This document shows positions 17,336 through 27,153 of a DNA stretch of 49,031 nucleotides, one piece after another; the first letter of the stretch is position 1, and each line of letters begins with the position of its first letter. The notes beneath the pieces were generated by a model. That model saw only the letters and a list, made by a program, of their open reading frames with translations, did not search any database and had not been told where the DNA came from. The position numbers and the translations under genes are program-made. The stretch is from Pseudomonadota bacterium (lineage in GTDB: Bacteria > Pseudomonadota > Alphaproteobacteria > Rhodobacterales > Rhodobacteraceae). The DNA is taken from the NCBI GenBank assembly GCA_021779835.1, contig JAJXZX010000022.1:1-49031 (forward strand), written 5' to 3'.

Positions 17336-20200
17336 ATGGCCGAGCAGAAGTTTATCGAGGTGCGCGGCGCGCGCGAACATAACCTCAAGAACATCGACGT
17401 CGATATTCCGCGCGATCAGCTGGTGGTGATTACCGGGCTGTCGGGGTCGGGCAAATCGAGCCTCGCCTTCGACACCATCTATGCCGAGGGGCAGCGGCGC
17501 TATGTCGAAAGCCTGTCGGCCTATGCGCGCCAGTTCCTCGACATGATGCAGAAGCCGGACGTGGACCATATCTCTGGCCTTTCCCCGGCGATTTCCATTG
17601 AGCAAAAGACAACCTCGAAAAACCCCCGTTCCACAGTCGGCACGGTGACAGAGATTTACGACTACCTGCGCCTCTTGTTCGCGCGGGCAGGGACGCCGTT
17701 CAGCCCCACCACCGGCCTGCCGATCGAGGCGCAGCAGGTGCAGGACATGGTGGACCGCATCATGGCGATGCCGGAGGGCAGCCGCGCCTATTTGCTGGCG
17801 CCGATCATCCGCGACCGCAAGGGCGAGTATAAGAAAGAGTTCATCGAGCTGCGGAAGCAGGGCTTTCAGCGCGTGAAGGTCAACGGCGCCTTCCATGAGT
17901 TGGACGAGCCGCCGACGCTGGACAAGAAGTTCCGCCACGACATCGACGTGGTGGTGGACCGCATCGTGGTGCGCGAAGGGCTGGAGACGCGGCTGGCGGA
18001 CTCGCTTCGCACTGCGTTGGATCTGGCCGACGGCATCGCCGTGCTGGAAACCGCACCAGCCGAGGGTGAAGGTGAGCCGGAGCGGATTACCTTCAGCGAG
18101 AAATTCGCCTGCCCGGTGTCGGGCTTTACCATCCCCGAGATCGAACCTCGCCTGTTCTCCTTCAACGCACCGTTTGGCGCCTGCCCGGTGTGCGACGGGC
18201 TGGGGGTGGAGCTGTTCTTTGACGAGCGCCTGATGGTGCCGGATGCGGCGCTGACGCTGGCGAACGGGGCGATTGCACCGTGGCGCAAGGGCAAAAGCCC
18301 CTATTTCCTGCAAACCATCGACTCGATTGCAAAGCACTACGGCTTTGACAAGAAGAAGCCGTGGAAGGATCTGCCAGAGTCGGTGCAGCAAGTGTTCCTG
18401 CGCGGCTCGGGTGAGGAAGAGATCAAGTTCCGCTATGACGAAGGCGGGCGGGTTTACGAGGTGTCCCGCGTGTTCGAGGGCGTGATCCCCAACATGGAAC
18501 GCCGCTACCGCGAGACCGATAGCGCCTGGGTGCGCGAGGAATTCGAGCGCTATCAGAACACGCGCGCCTGCGGGGCGTGCGGCGGTTTCCGCTTGCGCCC
18601 CGAAGCGTTGGCGGTGAAAATCGCCGGGCTTCACGCGGGGCAGGTGGTCGAAATGTCGATCAAAGAGGCCTTCGCCTGGGTGGAACAAGTCCCCGGCGCG
18701 CTGACGAAACAAAAGAACGAAATCGCGCGGCTGATCCTCAAGGAAATCCGCGAGCGGTTGGGGTTTCTGAACAACGTCGGCCTCGAATACCTGACGATGA
18801 GCCGCAATGCGGGCACGCTGTCGGGCGGCGAAAGCCAGCGTATCCGCTTGGCAAGCCAGATCGGATCGGGCCTGACCGGCGTGCTTTATGTGCTCGACGA
18901 GCCCTCCATCGGCCTGCATCAGCGCGACAACGACCGCCTGCTGACCACGCTGAAAAACCTGCGCGATCAGGGCAATACCGTGCTGGTGGTGGAACATGAC
19001 GAGGATGCGATCCGCGCCGCCGACTATGTCTTTGACATCGGGCCGGGGGCGGGGGTGCATGGCGGGCGCGTGATCGCGCATGGCACCCCGGCCGAGGTTC
19101 AGGCCGACCCGGCCAGCCTGACCGGGCAGTATCTGTCGGGCGCGCGCGAAATCGCGGTGCCCAAGGTGCGGCGCAAGGGAAATGGCAAGAAGCTGACCGT
19201 GGTCAAGGCGACGGGCAACAACCTCAAGGAGATGACGGCAGAATTCCCGCTCGGCAAGTTTGTCTGCGTGACCGGCGTCTCGGGCGGCGGCAAATCCACG
19301 CTGACCATCGAGACGCTGTATAAGACCGCCGCAATCCGGCTGAATGGCGCCAAGGAAACCCCCGCGCCGTGCGAGACGATCAAGGGGTTTGAGCACCTCG
19401 ACAAGGTGATCGACATCGACCAGCGCGCCATCGGGCGCACGCCGCGCAGTAACCCCGCGACCTATACCGGCGCGTTCGGCCCGATCCGCGACTGGTTCGC
19501 CGGTCTGCCAGAGGCGAAAGCGCGCGGCTACAAGCCGGGGCGCTTCAGCTTTAACGTCAAAGGCGGGCGCTGCGAGGCGTGTCAGGGCGATGGCGTATTG
19601 AAGATTGAGATGAACTTTCTGCCCGACGTTTACGTCACCTGCGAGACATGTAAAGGCCATCGCTATAACCGCGAGACTTTGGAAGTTCGCTTTAAAGGCA
19701 AAAGCATAGCCGACGTTCTTGATATGACGGTTGAAGAAGCGCAGGGCTTCTTCCAGGCCGTGCCCTCGATCCGCGAAAAGATGGATGCGCTGGTGCAGGT
19801 TGGGCTTGGCTACGTCAAGGTCGGCCAGCAGGCAACCACGTTGTCGGGCGGTGAGGCACAGCGCGTGAAGCTTAGCAAGGAACTTAGCCGCCGCGCGACG
19901 GGCCGCACGCTTTACATCCTCGACGAGCCGACCACCGGCCTGCATTTCGAGGATGTGCGCAAGCTGCTGGAGGTGCTGCACGAACTGGTCGAGCAGGGCA
20001 ATACCGTGCTGGTGATCGAACACAACCTCGACGTCATCAAAACCGCCGACTGGATCATCGACATCGGCCCCGAGGGCGGCGACGGTGGCGGCGTGATCGT
20101 TGGCACCGGCACGCCCGAGGATATCGCCGCGATCGAGGGCAGCCATACCGGGCGCTACCTCAAACACATGCTGGCGCCCCGCAAAGTGGCGGCGGAATAG
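17336..20200 (+). CDS. uvrA: Excinuclease ABC subunit A
   Basis: UvrA is the damage-sensing ATPase of nucleotide excision repair; its dimer loads UvrB at lesions. The 954-residue protein has two ABC ATPase modules: Walker A GLSGSGKS (34–41) and GVSGGGKS (K653), ABC signatures LSGGESQR and LSGGEAQR, and Walker B segments ending [10 protein letters not shown] and [10 protein letters not shown]. Zinc-binding cysteines occur in [14 protein letters not shown] and the long CEACQG…CETCKG module. I chose ATG 17336 because GAGGG lies upstream and the sequence then starts [17 protein letters not shown]; the longer frame upstream runs through the promoter and LexA box. The gene is monocistronic and under a visible SOS box. 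Confidence 0.98.
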   Translation: MAEQKFIEVRGAREHNLKNIDVDIPRDQLVVITGLSGSGKSSLAFDTIYAEGQRRYVESLSAYARQFLDMMQKPDVDHISGLSPAISIEQKTTSKNPRSTVGTVTEIYDYLRLLFARAGTPFSPTTGLPIEAQQVQDMVDRIMAMPEGSRAYLLAPIIRDRKGEYKKEFIELRKQGFQRVKVNGAFHELDEPPTLDKKFRHDIDVVVDRIVVREGLETRLADSLRTALDLADGIAVLETAPAEGEGEPERITFSEKFACPVSGFTIPEIEPRLFSFNAPFGACPVCDGLGVELFFDERLMVPDAALTLANGAIAPWRKGKSPYFLQTIDSIAKHYGFDKKKPWKDLPESVQQVFLRGSGEEEIKFRYDEGGRVYEVSRVFEGVIPNMERRYRETDSAWVREEFERYQNTRACGACGGFRLRPEALAVKIAGLHAGQVVEMSIKEAFAWVEQVPGALTKQKNEIARLILKEIRERLGFLNNVGLEYLTMSRNAGTLSGGESQRIRLASQIGSGLTGVLYVLDEPSIGLHQRDNDRLLTTLKNLRDQGNTVLVVEHDEDAIRAADYVFDIGPGAGVHGGRVIAHGTPAEVQADPASLTGQYLSGAREIAVPKVRRKGNGKKLTVVKATGNNLKEMTAEFPLGKFVCVTGVSGGGKSTLTIETLYKTAAIRLNGAKETPAPCETIKGFEHLDKVIDIDQRAIGRTPRSNPATYTGAFGPIRDWFAGLPEAKARGYKPGRFSFNVKGGRCEACQGDGVLKIEMNFLPDVYVTCETCKGHRYNRETLEVRFKGKSIADVLDMTVEEAQGFFQAVPSIREKMDALVQVGLGYVKVGQQATTLSGGEAQRVKLSKELSRRATGRTLYILDEPTTGLHFEDVRKLLEVLHELVEQGNTVLVIEHNLDVIKTADWIIDIGPEGGDGGGVIVGTGTPEDIAAIEGSHTGRYLKHMLAPRKVAAE

Positions 20201-20241
20201 CGCCCCCCCCCCGCCGGGGCATCTCCCGCGCCCCCCATTGC

Positions 20242-20268
20242 TTTGGTTCAAATATCCCCGCCGGAGGC
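20242..20268 (+). repeat. Degenerate relative of the intergenic repeat (AAATA-TCCCCGC-CGGAG form)
   Basis: CAAATATCCCCGCCGGAGGC after uvrA resembles the 3' half and flank of the copy at 5274 (AAAATACTCCCCGCGCGGAGC). The similarity is short and GC-rich, so it may be chance. It lies 42 bp after the uvrA stop, in a 156-bp spacer that also holds a run of ten C's at 20203–20212. Confidence 0.3.
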
Positions 20269-20356
20269 ATCTGGCCGCATTGTTTGCCTCCACGCCGGGA
20301 TTGCGTCCGCCGCCGAAATCGGGAACCCTTCTGCCACGCTGCAAGGAGGCCCGCGC

Positions 20357-21313
20357 GTGTCCGCACCACCGCTCGATATCCTGACCGTCACGCTGAACCC
20401 GACGATAGACCTGAGCACCTCGGTGGCAGCGGTCGTGGCGGGGCCAAAGCTGCGCTGTGCGGTGCCGCAGATTGATCCGGGCGGCGGTGGCATCAACGTG
20501 GCGCGCGCGGTGCGGCTGCTTGGCGGCACAGCGCGCGCCTTGGTGGCGGTCGGCGGCGTGGCGGGGGACGAGATCGTGACGCTGCTGGCAGAGCAGGGGG
20601 TGGCGACAGTGGCGCTGCGTGCGCCGGGCGATACACGGCAAAGTTTCGCTGTGACTGACCGCGCCACCGGCCAGCAGTTCCGCTTTGTGCTGCCGGGGCC
20701 GCTCTGGCATCCGGCGGATGTCGAGGGCGCGATGGCGGCGATTTTGGGCGCCGTGCGCGAGGGCGGGCTGGTGGTTTTAAGCGGCAGCCAGCCGCCGGGT
20801 GTGCCTGCGGACTTGCCCTTGCGGCTGGCGGCGCGGCTGAAAGGGCGCGTGCGGCTATTGGTGGATACCTCGGGTGACAGCCTGCGCGCGGTGGCGGCGG
20901 GTGGCGATGTCGCGCCGTGGTGCCTGCGCATGGATGATGTCGAGGCGGCAGAGTTGGCCGGCCGCCCGCTGATCGAGGCGGATGACAGCGCCGCCTTCGC
21001 CTCGGAGTTGGTGGCGCGCGGCGTGGCAGAGGTGGTGATAATCGCACGCGGCGCGGATGGTGGCGTTCTGGCGGCGCGCGGGCTGCGGCTGCATGGCCGC
21101 TCGGCCAAGGTTGAGGTGGTCAGCAAGATCGGCGCGGGTGACAGCTTTGTCGGCGCGTTCGTCCTCTCTATCGCGCGGGGCGAGGGGCCGGAGGCCGCGT
21201 TGCGCCACGGCAACGCCGCCGCCTCTGCCGCGGTGATGACCGAGGCGACGCGGCTGTGCCGTTTGGTCGATGTGGAACGGCTGTTGCCGGAATGCGTGGT
21301 GGCGGCGCTTTAG
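20357..21313 (+). CDS. 1-phosphofructokinase family (PfkB-type) hexose kinase
   Basis: A 318-residue ribokinase/PfkB-superfamily kinase. It has the substrate-binding glycine motif GGGGINVARA (42–51) and the ATP/anion-hole motif GAGDS with catalytic D262. The opening ILTVTLNPTIDLS is the signature of the FruK/PfkB/LacC branch, which phosphorylates fructose-1-P, fructose-6-P or tagatose-6-P; the substrate cannot be decided, as no fructose PTS genes are near. I chose GTG 20357 because AAGGAGG (20343–20349) lies 7 nt upstream, an excellent match. Its stop codon overlaps that of the convergent DHDPS-like gene by 3–4 bp, so there is no room for a terminator. Confidence 0.88.
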   Translation: MSAPPLDILTVTLNPTIDLSTSVAAVVAGPKLRCAVPQIDPGGGGINVARAVRLLGGTARALVAVGGVAGDEIVTLLAEQGVATVALRAPGDTRQSFAVTDRATGQQFRFVLPGPLWHPADVEGAMAAILGAVREGGLVVLSGSQPPGVPADLPLRLAARLKGRVRLLVDTSGDSLRAVAAGGDVAPWCLRMDDVEAAELAGRPLIEADDSAAFASELVARGVAEVVIIARGADGGVLAARGLRLHGRSAKVEVVSKIGAGDSFVGAFVLSIARGEGPEAALRHGNAAASAAVMTEATRLCRLVDVERLLPECVVAAL

Positions 21314-22233
21314 AGCCCCAGCGCGGCCAGCCGCGCCTCTTGCCGCGCAATCAGCGTGTCGATTTCCGCGATGGTCTCTGCCGTCAGGCTTCCTCCCGGT
21401 GCGCGCAGGTGGCCATGCGCGATAGCGCCGCGCCGGGCGAGGATGTGTTTGCGAATGGCGAGGCCGCGCACCGGTTGCGCCTCATACCGCACCAGCGGCA
21501 GGTAGGCGTCAAAGATGTCACGCGCCCGCTCGGCCTCGCCGGCGCGGTGGGCGGCCACCACACCCGCCATCATCTCGGGGTAGGCAAAGCCGGTCATTGC
21601 GCCATCGGCACCGCGCGCCACTTCCTCGGACAGGAACTGCCCGCCATTGCCGCACAGGATCGAGACGCGGCGCGCGCCCTTGGCTTGGGCGGCGCGCAGC
21701 GCGGTGATCTTGTCCAGACCGGGCCAATCTTCGTGTTTCAGCATGACGCAGGTCGGAAACGCCGCAAAAATGCGCAAAAGGACCGAGACCGGGATCTGCA
21801 CCGAGGTTACCAGCGGGAAATCCTGCAACACAAAGGGGATCGGCCCCAACGTGCGGACGGTTTGCGCGTAGTAATCGAAAATCTGGTCGTCGGTGCGTAG
21901 CGACGAGGGCGGCGCCACCATCACACCCGCAGCCCCCGCCGCCATCACCGCCTCCGCCAACTCGCCCATCGGGGCGAAGCCGGGGGCAGAGACGCCGACC
22001 ACCACCGGGATACGCCCTTGCGTCCCTTGCAGCACGCGCTTGACCACGGTCAGGCTTTCGGCGGCGGTCAGCTTGGGTGCCTCGCCCATGATGCCCAAAA
22101 GGGTCAGTCCGGTGGCGCCACGCTCCATATAAAACGCGGTCATGCTATCGACGCTGGCTAGGTCGAGCGCGCCGTCTGGCAGGAAGGGGGTGACGGCGAT
22201 CGGGAACACCCCGGCGGCGGTTTCGTCAAGCAT
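21310..22233 (-). CDS. Dihydrodipicolinate synthase/N-acetylneuraminate lyase superfamily protein
   Basis: A 307-residue class I aldolase-type TIM barrel. The Schiff-base lysine is K166 in CVMLKHED. Two usual DapA features are altered: the GTTGE loop reads GIMGE (48–51 region), and the catalytic tyrosine segment YNxP reads LQDFP (136–140), with no tyrosine. It is therefore unlikely to be the lysine-biosynthetic DapA and more likely acts on another keto-acid substrate, which I cannot name. I chose ATG 22233 with AAAGG upstream. It converges tail-to-tail on the sugar-kinase gene with overlapping stops, and is divergent from the DUF475 gene. The superfamily call is secure; the reaction is unknown. 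Confidence 0.86.
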   Translation of the reverse strand: MLDETAAGVFPIAVTPFLPDGALDLASVDSMTAFYMERGATGLTLLGIMGEAPKLTAAESLTVVKRVLQGTQGRIPVVVGVSAPGFAPMGELAEAVMAAGAAGVMVAPPSSLRTDDQIFDYYAQTVRTLGPIPFVLQDFPLVTSVQIPVSVLLRIFAAFPTCVMLKHEDWPGLDKITALRAAQAKGARRVSILCGNGGQFLSEEVARGADGAMTGFAYPEMMAGVVAAHRAGEAERARDIFDAYLPLVRYEAQPVRGLAIRKHILARRGAIAHGHLRAPGGSLTAETIAEIDTLIARQEARLAALGL

Positions 22234-22438
22234 GGGGAAGGGGCCTTTCGGTTCAAGATCGCGCCGGATGATGCGGCAGGCCGCAGCGCGGTGCAAGAGT
22301 TGGGCGTGGCCGGGCTACGCCAGCGGTGTGAAAACATCCGGCGCCGACCGGCGCAAGGGTTGCGGCACGGCAATGTGCTTCCTATGTCGAACCCAAGAGC
22401 GACGGCATCGGGGGATGTTGGCGGACTGAGGGGCGTTT

Positions 22439-23464
22439 GTGGGCACGACACTTTCATATTTCCGCGCAACCTTCGGCGTGACGCTGGTCGGGTTGGCGCT
22501 TGCGTTCTGGCTTGGCACGAGGCATGGCGGCGGGCTTGGCGGTGGCATCGCCTCGCTGATAATTGGCACCGCCCTTGCGGCACTTGAGATCTCGATCTCG
22601 TTCGACAATGCCATCGTTAATGCCAACACTCTCAAGACCATGTCCCCGCTTTGGCGTCGGCGCTTTCTGACCTGGGGCATCGTAATCGCGGTGTTCGGGA
22701 TGCGCATCCTGTTTCCGCTGGCGGTGGTAGGCATCGCGACCCATCTGGGGCCTTGGCACGCGCTGCTGCTGGCGACGGTGAACCCCGAGGGGTATCACGC
22801 GGCGATAGAGGGCGCGCGGGTGCCGATCGCGGCGTTTGGTGGCACCTTCCTGATGATGGTGGCGCTGGGATATTTCGTGAATGAGCACAAGGAAATCCAC
22901 TGGTTCAACCGGCTGGAGTGCAAGTTGCAGGCCTGCGGTTCCCTGCGCGGGCTGGAGATTGCGATGGTGCTGGTGGTGATCCTTGGCTTTGCCTCGATGC
23001 TGCCCAACGAGGATGCCGACGGCTTCATGATTGCGGCCATCGCCGGACTGTTAGCCTTTACCGTGGTGAAACTGCTGGGGCGCGCGCTGGATGGGCATGG
23101 CGCCATATCGGGCGGTTTGGGCGCGTTTTTGTATCTGGAGGTGCTGGACGCCAGCTTTTCTTTCGATGGGGTGATCGGCGCCTTTGCGATGACCGAGGAT
23201 ATTTTTCTGATCGCCATCGGGCTGGGTATCGGCGCGATGTTCGTGCGCACAATGACGGTGATGCTGGTCGATCGCGGCACGCTGGCAGAGTTCCGCTATC
23301 TGGAACACGGCGCGTTTTATTCGATCCTTGCGCTGTCGGTCATCATGTTCGTTCAGACGCAGGTAGAGATTTCCGAACTGGTGACGGGGGCGATTGGTGT
23401 CGGCCTGATCGGCGCGTCGCTTTGGGCCTCGATCCGCTATAACCGGCGCATGAGCGCGACGTAA
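22439..23464 (+). CDS. DUF475 (TerC-like) integral membrane protein
   Basis: A 341-residue polytopic membrane protein with roughly nine hydrophobic spans. Two intramembrane acidic motifs, EISISFDNAIVNANTL and LDASFSFDGVIGAFAMTED, mark it as DUF475, a branch of the TerC/Alx superfamily. Other members of that superfamily export Mn2+ or are linked to tellurite resistance; metal transport is a reasonable but unproven guess here. It starts at GTG 22439 with GAGGGG at a 5-nt spacing. The gene is alone on its strand between the divergent DHDPS-like gene and the amine-oxidase gene; no ter genes are near. Confidence 0.9.
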   Translation: MGTTLSYFRATFGVTLVGLALAFWLGTRHGGGLGGGIASLIIGTALAALEISISFDNAIVNANTLKTMSPLWRRRFLTWGIVIAVFGMRILFPLAVVGIATHLGPWHALLLATVNPEGYHAAIEGARVPIAAFGGTFLMMVALGYFVNEHKEIHWFNRLECKLQACGSLRGLEIAMVLVVILGFASMLPNEDADGFMIAAIAGLLAFTVVKLLGRALDGHGAISGGLGAFLYLEVLDASFSFDGVIGAFAMTEDIFLIAIGLGIGAMFVRTMTVMLVDRGTLAEFRYLEHGAFYSILALSVIMFVQTQVEISELVTGAIGVGLIGASLWASIRYNRRMSAT

Positions 23465-23581
23465 AGCGCGGGGCTGCACGAAACTCTGGCGGATTTGACA
23501 TGCAGGGCGCGGGCGGATCGGCTAAGGATCTGCGGGCAGGACGCGGCATAACGCGGCCTTTGTTCGTGTAGGGACCCGTCA

Positions 23582-24892
23582 ATGTCAGAGACTTCACAAT
23601 CCTATGCAGGCTCTGGCCAGCACACCGGCAGCTATTACGCCGCCACCGCCAACCCAGCCCCCAAGCGCCCCGCATTGACCGGGATCAATCAGGTTGACGT
23701 TTGCGTGGTCGGCGCGGGCTATAGCGGGCTATCCACCGCGCTGCATCTGGCAGAGGCGGGGCACCGCGTCGCGATCATCGAGGGCGCGCGCGTCGGCTGG
23801 GGCGCCTCGGGGCGCAATGGCGGGCAGATTGTCAACGGGCTGAACGCCAGCCTAGCCACTATCGAGCGGCGCTATGGGCGCACCACGTCAAGCTTTGTCG
23901 CCGGGCTGGTGCAGGAAGGCGGCCAGATCATCCGCGAGCGGGTCAAGACCTATGGCATCCAATGCGACCTCAAGGACAACAACATCTTCGTCGGCCTGAC
24001 CGCCGCGCATATGCGCGAGCTGGAGGCGCGCCAGACCCTGTGGCGCAGCTATGGCATCGACAATCAGGAACTGCTGAGCCGCGAGGCGTTGCGCACGCAT
24101 GTCGCCTCGGATCTTTACGCCGGTGGCCTGATCGACCGCACCGGCGGGCATATGCACCCGCTGAACCTCGCCCTGGGCGAAGCCGCGGCGTTCGAGAAGC
24201 TGGGCGGCAAGATTTATGAACTGTCGCCGGTGACCTCGGTCACCACCGATGGCGCCAAACCCGAGGTGAAAACCGCCAAGGGCAAGATGATCTGCAAAAC
24301 GCTTGTGCTGTGCGGCAACGCTTATCTGGGCGACGTGGTGCCGGGGCTGGCGCGCCGAGTGATGCCGGTATCGACACAAGTGATGGCGACCGAGCCGCTG
24401 GGCGAAGACCTCGCCGCCGCGCTGATCCCCGGCGATGCCTGTGTCGAGGATATCCGGTATATCCTCGACTATTATCGCCTGTCGGCCGACAAGCGCATGT
24501 TGTTTGGTGGTGGCACGGTCTACGGCGGATCGGACCCCAAGGACATCAAGGCGAAACTGTTACCCAACATGCTGAAGGTCTTTCCGCAACTGGCGGGCAA
24601 AAAGATCGACTATGCGTGGAGCGGAAATTTCGCGCTGTCGTTCAGCCGCGTGCCGCAACTGGGGCGGATCGGGGCGAACACCTATTTCGCGCATGGCTAT
24701 AGCGGGCATGGCGTCACCGGCTCGCATACCTTTGGGCGCATCTTGTCAGAGGCGATCACCGGCGATCTGGGCCGCTTTGACGTGTTCGCCAAGCTGCCGT
24801 GGTATCCCTTCCCCGGTGGGCGCGCCTTTCGCGTGCCTTATTCGGTGGTCGGGTCGTGGTATTACGCGCTGCGGGACAAGCTCGGCATATGA
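23582..24892 (+). CDS. FAD-dependent amine oxidase, gamma-glutamylputrescine oxidoreductase-like
   Basis: A 436-residue DAO-fold flavoenzyme. The FAD-binding Rossmann motif is GAGYSG (44–49), followed by the GWGASGRNGGQI segment typical of PuuB/OrdL-like enzymes, and a C-terminal YFAHGYSGHGVTGSHTFGR flavin motif. PuuB oxidises gamma-glutamylputrescine in putrescine catabolism, but this family also includes other secondary-amine oxidases. The neighbouring convergent aminotransferase would take the pathway on to succinate semialdehyde, supporting an amine/GABA role, although puuA, puuC and puuD are not in the window. It starts at ATG 23582. Confidence 0.88.
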   Translation: MSETSQSYAGSGQHTGSYYAATANPAPKRPALTGINQVDVCVVGAGYSGLSTALHLAEAGHRVAIIEGARVGWGASGRNGGQIVNGLNASLATIERRYGRTTSSFVAGLVQEGGQIIRERVKTYGIQCDLKDNNIFVGLTAAHMRELEARQTLWRSYGIDNQELLSREALRTHVASDLYAGGLIDRTGGHMHPLNLALGEAAAFEKLGGKIYELSPVTSVTTDGAKPEVKTAKGKMICKTLVLCGNAYLGDVVPGLARRVMPVSTQVMATEPLGEDLAAALIPGDACVEDIRYILDYYRLSADKRMLFGGGTVYGGSDPKDIKAKLLPNMLKVFPQLAGKKIDYAWSGNFALSFSRVPQLGRIGANTYFAHGYSGHGVTGSHTFGRILSEAITGDLGRFDVFAKLPWYPFPGGRAFRVPYSVVGSWYYALRDKLGI

Positions 24893-24897
24893 AAAGA

Positions 24898-24921
24898 CGC
24901 GCCCGGATTGCTCCTGGCGCG
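24898..24921. terminator. Possible terminator between the amine oxidase and gabT genes
   Basis: Inverted repeat CGCGCC (24898–24903) and GGCGCG (24916–24921) with a 12-nt loop lies in the 47-bp gap between the convergent genes. On the minus strand the stem is followed by GTCTTTTC, so it could end gabT transcripts; the plus-strand tail is only weakly T-rich. Confidence 0.45.
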
Positions 24922-24939
24922 CCATTCCGTTCCTAGCCG

Positions 24940-26217
24940 TCAGATGTTTTTCAAAGCGATTTCAAGCTTGTCTAGGCCGTCGTTCAAGTCGGTCTCGCTG
25001 ATCGTCAGCGGTGCCAGCAGGCGGATCGTGTTGGCGTAATAGCCGCACGACAGCAGGATCAGCCCGGCATCCAGCGCCGCCGCCGTTACCGCCTTGGTGG
25101 CATCCGCGTCGGGCTCATTCCCGCCGCGTTCCTTGACCAGTTCAAACGCCACCATCGCACCCAAGCCGCGCACGTCGCCGATCGGGCGCAACGTGTTGGA
25201 CTGCTTGAAGCCATTGATGCGCTTTTGCATGATCGCGCCCATCCAGTTGGCGCGGTCGCACAGCTTTTCCTCTTCGATGATGTCCAGCACCGCCAAAGCC
25301 GCAGCACAAGAGATCGGCGAGCCGGCATAGGTGCCGCCCAACCCGCCCGGTTCCACCGAGTCCATGATATGCGTCTTGCCGATCACGCCAGAGATCGGGA
25401 AGCCACCGCCAAGCGCCTTGGCGACGGGGATCAGGTCAGGCTCGATGCCGAAATGTTCGGTCGCGAACACCTTGCCGGTGCGGGCAAAACCGGTTTGCAC
25501 CTCGTCCGACACCAGACAGATGCCGTGCTGGTCACAAAGTTCGCGCAGCTTTTTCATGAAGCTGATCGGGGTTTGGTAGAAGCCGCCTTCGCCCTGCACC
25601 GGCTCGATCACGATGGCCGCCACGTCGGTCGGCGCGATGTCGGCCTTGAAGATATGGTAAAGCGCGTGCAGCGAGTCCTCTTCCGTGGTGCCGTGAATGG
25701 CGATCGGGAAGGGGCAGTGGAAAATGCCAACTGCGGGCGGCGTGCCGGGCGTGCGGTAGGGCACCGCCTTGCCGGTCATCGCCACGGTCAGCGCGGTGCG
25801 CCCGTGGAACGCGCCGGTGAAGGTGATGATGCCCTGACGCTTGGTATAAGCGCGCGCGATTTTCACCGCGTTTTCGGTCGCTTCCGCGCCGGTGGTGAAA
25901 AAGATCGTCTTGGCATCGTTGATCGGCGCCAGTTTGTTCAGCCGCTCGGCAAGCTCCACATAGCTTTCATAGCCCGTCACCTGCCACGCGACATGGGCGA
26001 ACTTTTCCAACTGCGCCTGCACGGCGGCGATCACCTTGGGGTGGCGGTGGCCGGTGTTGGTGACCGCAATCCCCGAGGCGAAGTCGATGTAGCGGTTGCC
26101 CTCGATATCCCACAGCGCGGCATTCTCGGCGCGGTCGAGGAAGATCGGTGCGCCGGTGGCGACACCGCGCGGAATGGCCTTTTGGCGGCGGGCAAGAATG
26201 GAGGCGTTGGTGGACAT
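24940..26217 (-). CDS. gabT: 4-aminobutyrate aminotransferase
   Basis: PLP-dependent class III aminotransferase, expected to convert GABA and 2-oxoglutarate to succinate semialdehyde and glutamate. The 425-residue chain has the PLP-phosphate loop TTGAEATENAVK, the aspartate in CLVSDEVQTGFARTG and the Schiff-base lysine K267 in PVAKALGGG, matching K268 of E. coli GabT. ATG 26217 is preceded by AAAGGGATGA. It lies 134 bp downstream of the GntR/FCD gene on the same strand; that spacer holds the near-palindrome GACACTAGCGTC (26309–26320), a possible operator. Related enzymes act on 5-aminovalerate, so substrate range is inferred. It converges on the PuuB-like oxidase gene. Confidence 0.93.
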   Translation of the reverse strand: MSTNASILARRQKAIPRGVATGAPIFLDRAENAALWDIEGNRYIDFASGIAVTNTGHRHPKVIAAVQAQLEKFAHVAWQVTGYESYVELAERLNKLAPINDAKTIFFTTGAEATENAVKIARAYTKRQGIITFTGAFHGRTALTVAMTGKAVPYRTPGTPPAVGIFHCPFPIAIHGTTEEDSLHALYHIFKADIAPTDVAAIVIEPVQGEGGFYQTPISFMKKLRELCDQHGICLVSDEVQTGFARTGKVFATEHFGIEPDLIPVAKALGGGFPISGVIGKTHIMDSVEPGGLGGTYAGSPISCAAALAVLDIIEEEKLCDRANWMGAIMQKRINGFKQSNTLRPIGDVRGLGAMVAFELVKERGGNEPDADATKAVTAAALDAGLILLSCGYYANTIRLLAPLTISETDLNDGLDKLEIALKNI

Positions 26218-26351
26218 GCTGTCATCCCTTTGAACCCGAGGCCCGCAGCGCGCAGGCGCGGGCGGGCGGTTCAGGCCAAGCCCCGTCGGGTGGTTTGTTT
26301 GTGGGCATGACACTAGCGTCGGCATTTGACGGGCGCAACATCTGGCAGGGG

Positions 26352-27026
26352 TCACGCCGGTCGAAGATCGCCCGCCGAAAGGCAATGCTGCACGCCGCCC
26401 TCGATATGGGCCCGCAGCACCTTTTGCGCTTGGGCAAAATCGCGCGCCATCGCCGCCTCCAGCATGGCGCGATGCTCTGTCGCGGCCGTTTCGCCGCGGT
26501 AGGTCAGCGAAAGCATCTGGTAGCGCAGATACTTGTCGAACACCTGCGCATGTAGCGCCATCAACTCGCGTGAGCCGCAGGCAGAGATCAGCGCCTGATG
26601 GAACTCCCAATCATAGCGCTTCCACTCTTCCTTGACCGAGTGGTCGCCCGCCATCATGCGCAGCTCCATCTGGTGCAGCTTGTGGTGGGCCGCGACGACA
26701 TGCCCCTCCCAATCAAGCCCGCCCGCGGCAAACGACAGCTCCAGCGCGGTGCATTCCAACAGCGTGCGCAGCGACGAGATTTCCAGCAGGTTGGCGGCAG
26801 ACACCGGCGCCACCTCAAAGCCCTTCTGCCCCTCGGCGATCACGAACCCCTCTGACGCCAGCCGGTTCAGCGTCTCACGCAGGGTCGAGACCGAAACACC
26901 ATAGCGCGTGCGCAACCCCTCCAGCTTCAGCTTTTCGCCGGGGCGCAGGCGGCCAAAGATGATGTCGGTGCGGATATGGCCGTGGGTGCCTTCGGCGACG
27001 GTGGCGATCGGTCCGGGCGCGGGCAT
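26352..27026 (-). CDS. GntR family transcriptional regulator, FCD subfamily
   Basis: A regulator of about 224 residues with an N-terminal winged helix-turn-helix (IRTDIIFGRLRPGEKL … YGVSVSTLRETLNRLASEGFV) and a helical FCD effector domain containing the metal/ligand-type residues of EWKRYDWEFHQALISACG and TEHRAMLEAAM. FCD regulators usually respond to organic acids or amino-acid catabolites and repress neighbouring catabolic genes. The gabT gene downstream on the same strand is the obvious target, but the divergent glgP promoter region is equally close. I chose ATG 27026, which has AAAGGA about 10 nt upstream; GTG 27065 and ATG 27062 would add 12–13 residues and have weaker sites. Confidence 0.9.
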   Translation of the reverse strand: MPAPGPIATVAEGTHGHIRTDIIFGRLRPGEKLKLEGLRTRYGVSVSTLRETLNRLASEGFVIAEGQKGFEVAPVSAANLLEISSLRTLLECTALELSFAAGGLDWEGHVVAAHHKLHQMELRMMAGDHSVKEEWKRYDWEFHQALISACGSRELMALHAQVFDKYLRYQMLSLTYRGETAATEHRAMLEAAMARDFAQAQKVLRAHIEGGVQHCLSAGDLRPA

Positions 27027-27114
27027 GGGCGGGGCGTTCCTTTGGGGCGATGTGTGCCGCATCACCCTATCCGCCGCGACGCCGAAAATCGAGAGGGCGC
27101 GGGTGACCTACCCG

Positions 27115-27137
27115 AACTGCCTCCGATTTAGGCAGTT
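27115..27137. promoter_or_regulatory. 8-bp dyad AACTGCCT-N7-AGGCAGTT, candidate operator
   Basis: Perfect 8+8 bp inverted repeat with a 7-nt centre, 89 bp before the chosen GntR start and 228 bp before glgP. No T tract follows on either strand, so an operator is more likely than a terminator. The adjacent GntR/FCD protein is a natural candidate binder, though the half-site is not the usual FCD type. Confidence 0.5.
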
Positions 27138-27153
27138 GCCGCAGGTATCTGCA

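Noticed and set aside
26309..26320. Near-palindrome GACACTAGCGTC before gabT as a firm GntR operator
   Set aside because: It is short with one mismatched pair and there is no second copy near the GntR start, so I mention it only as a possibility.
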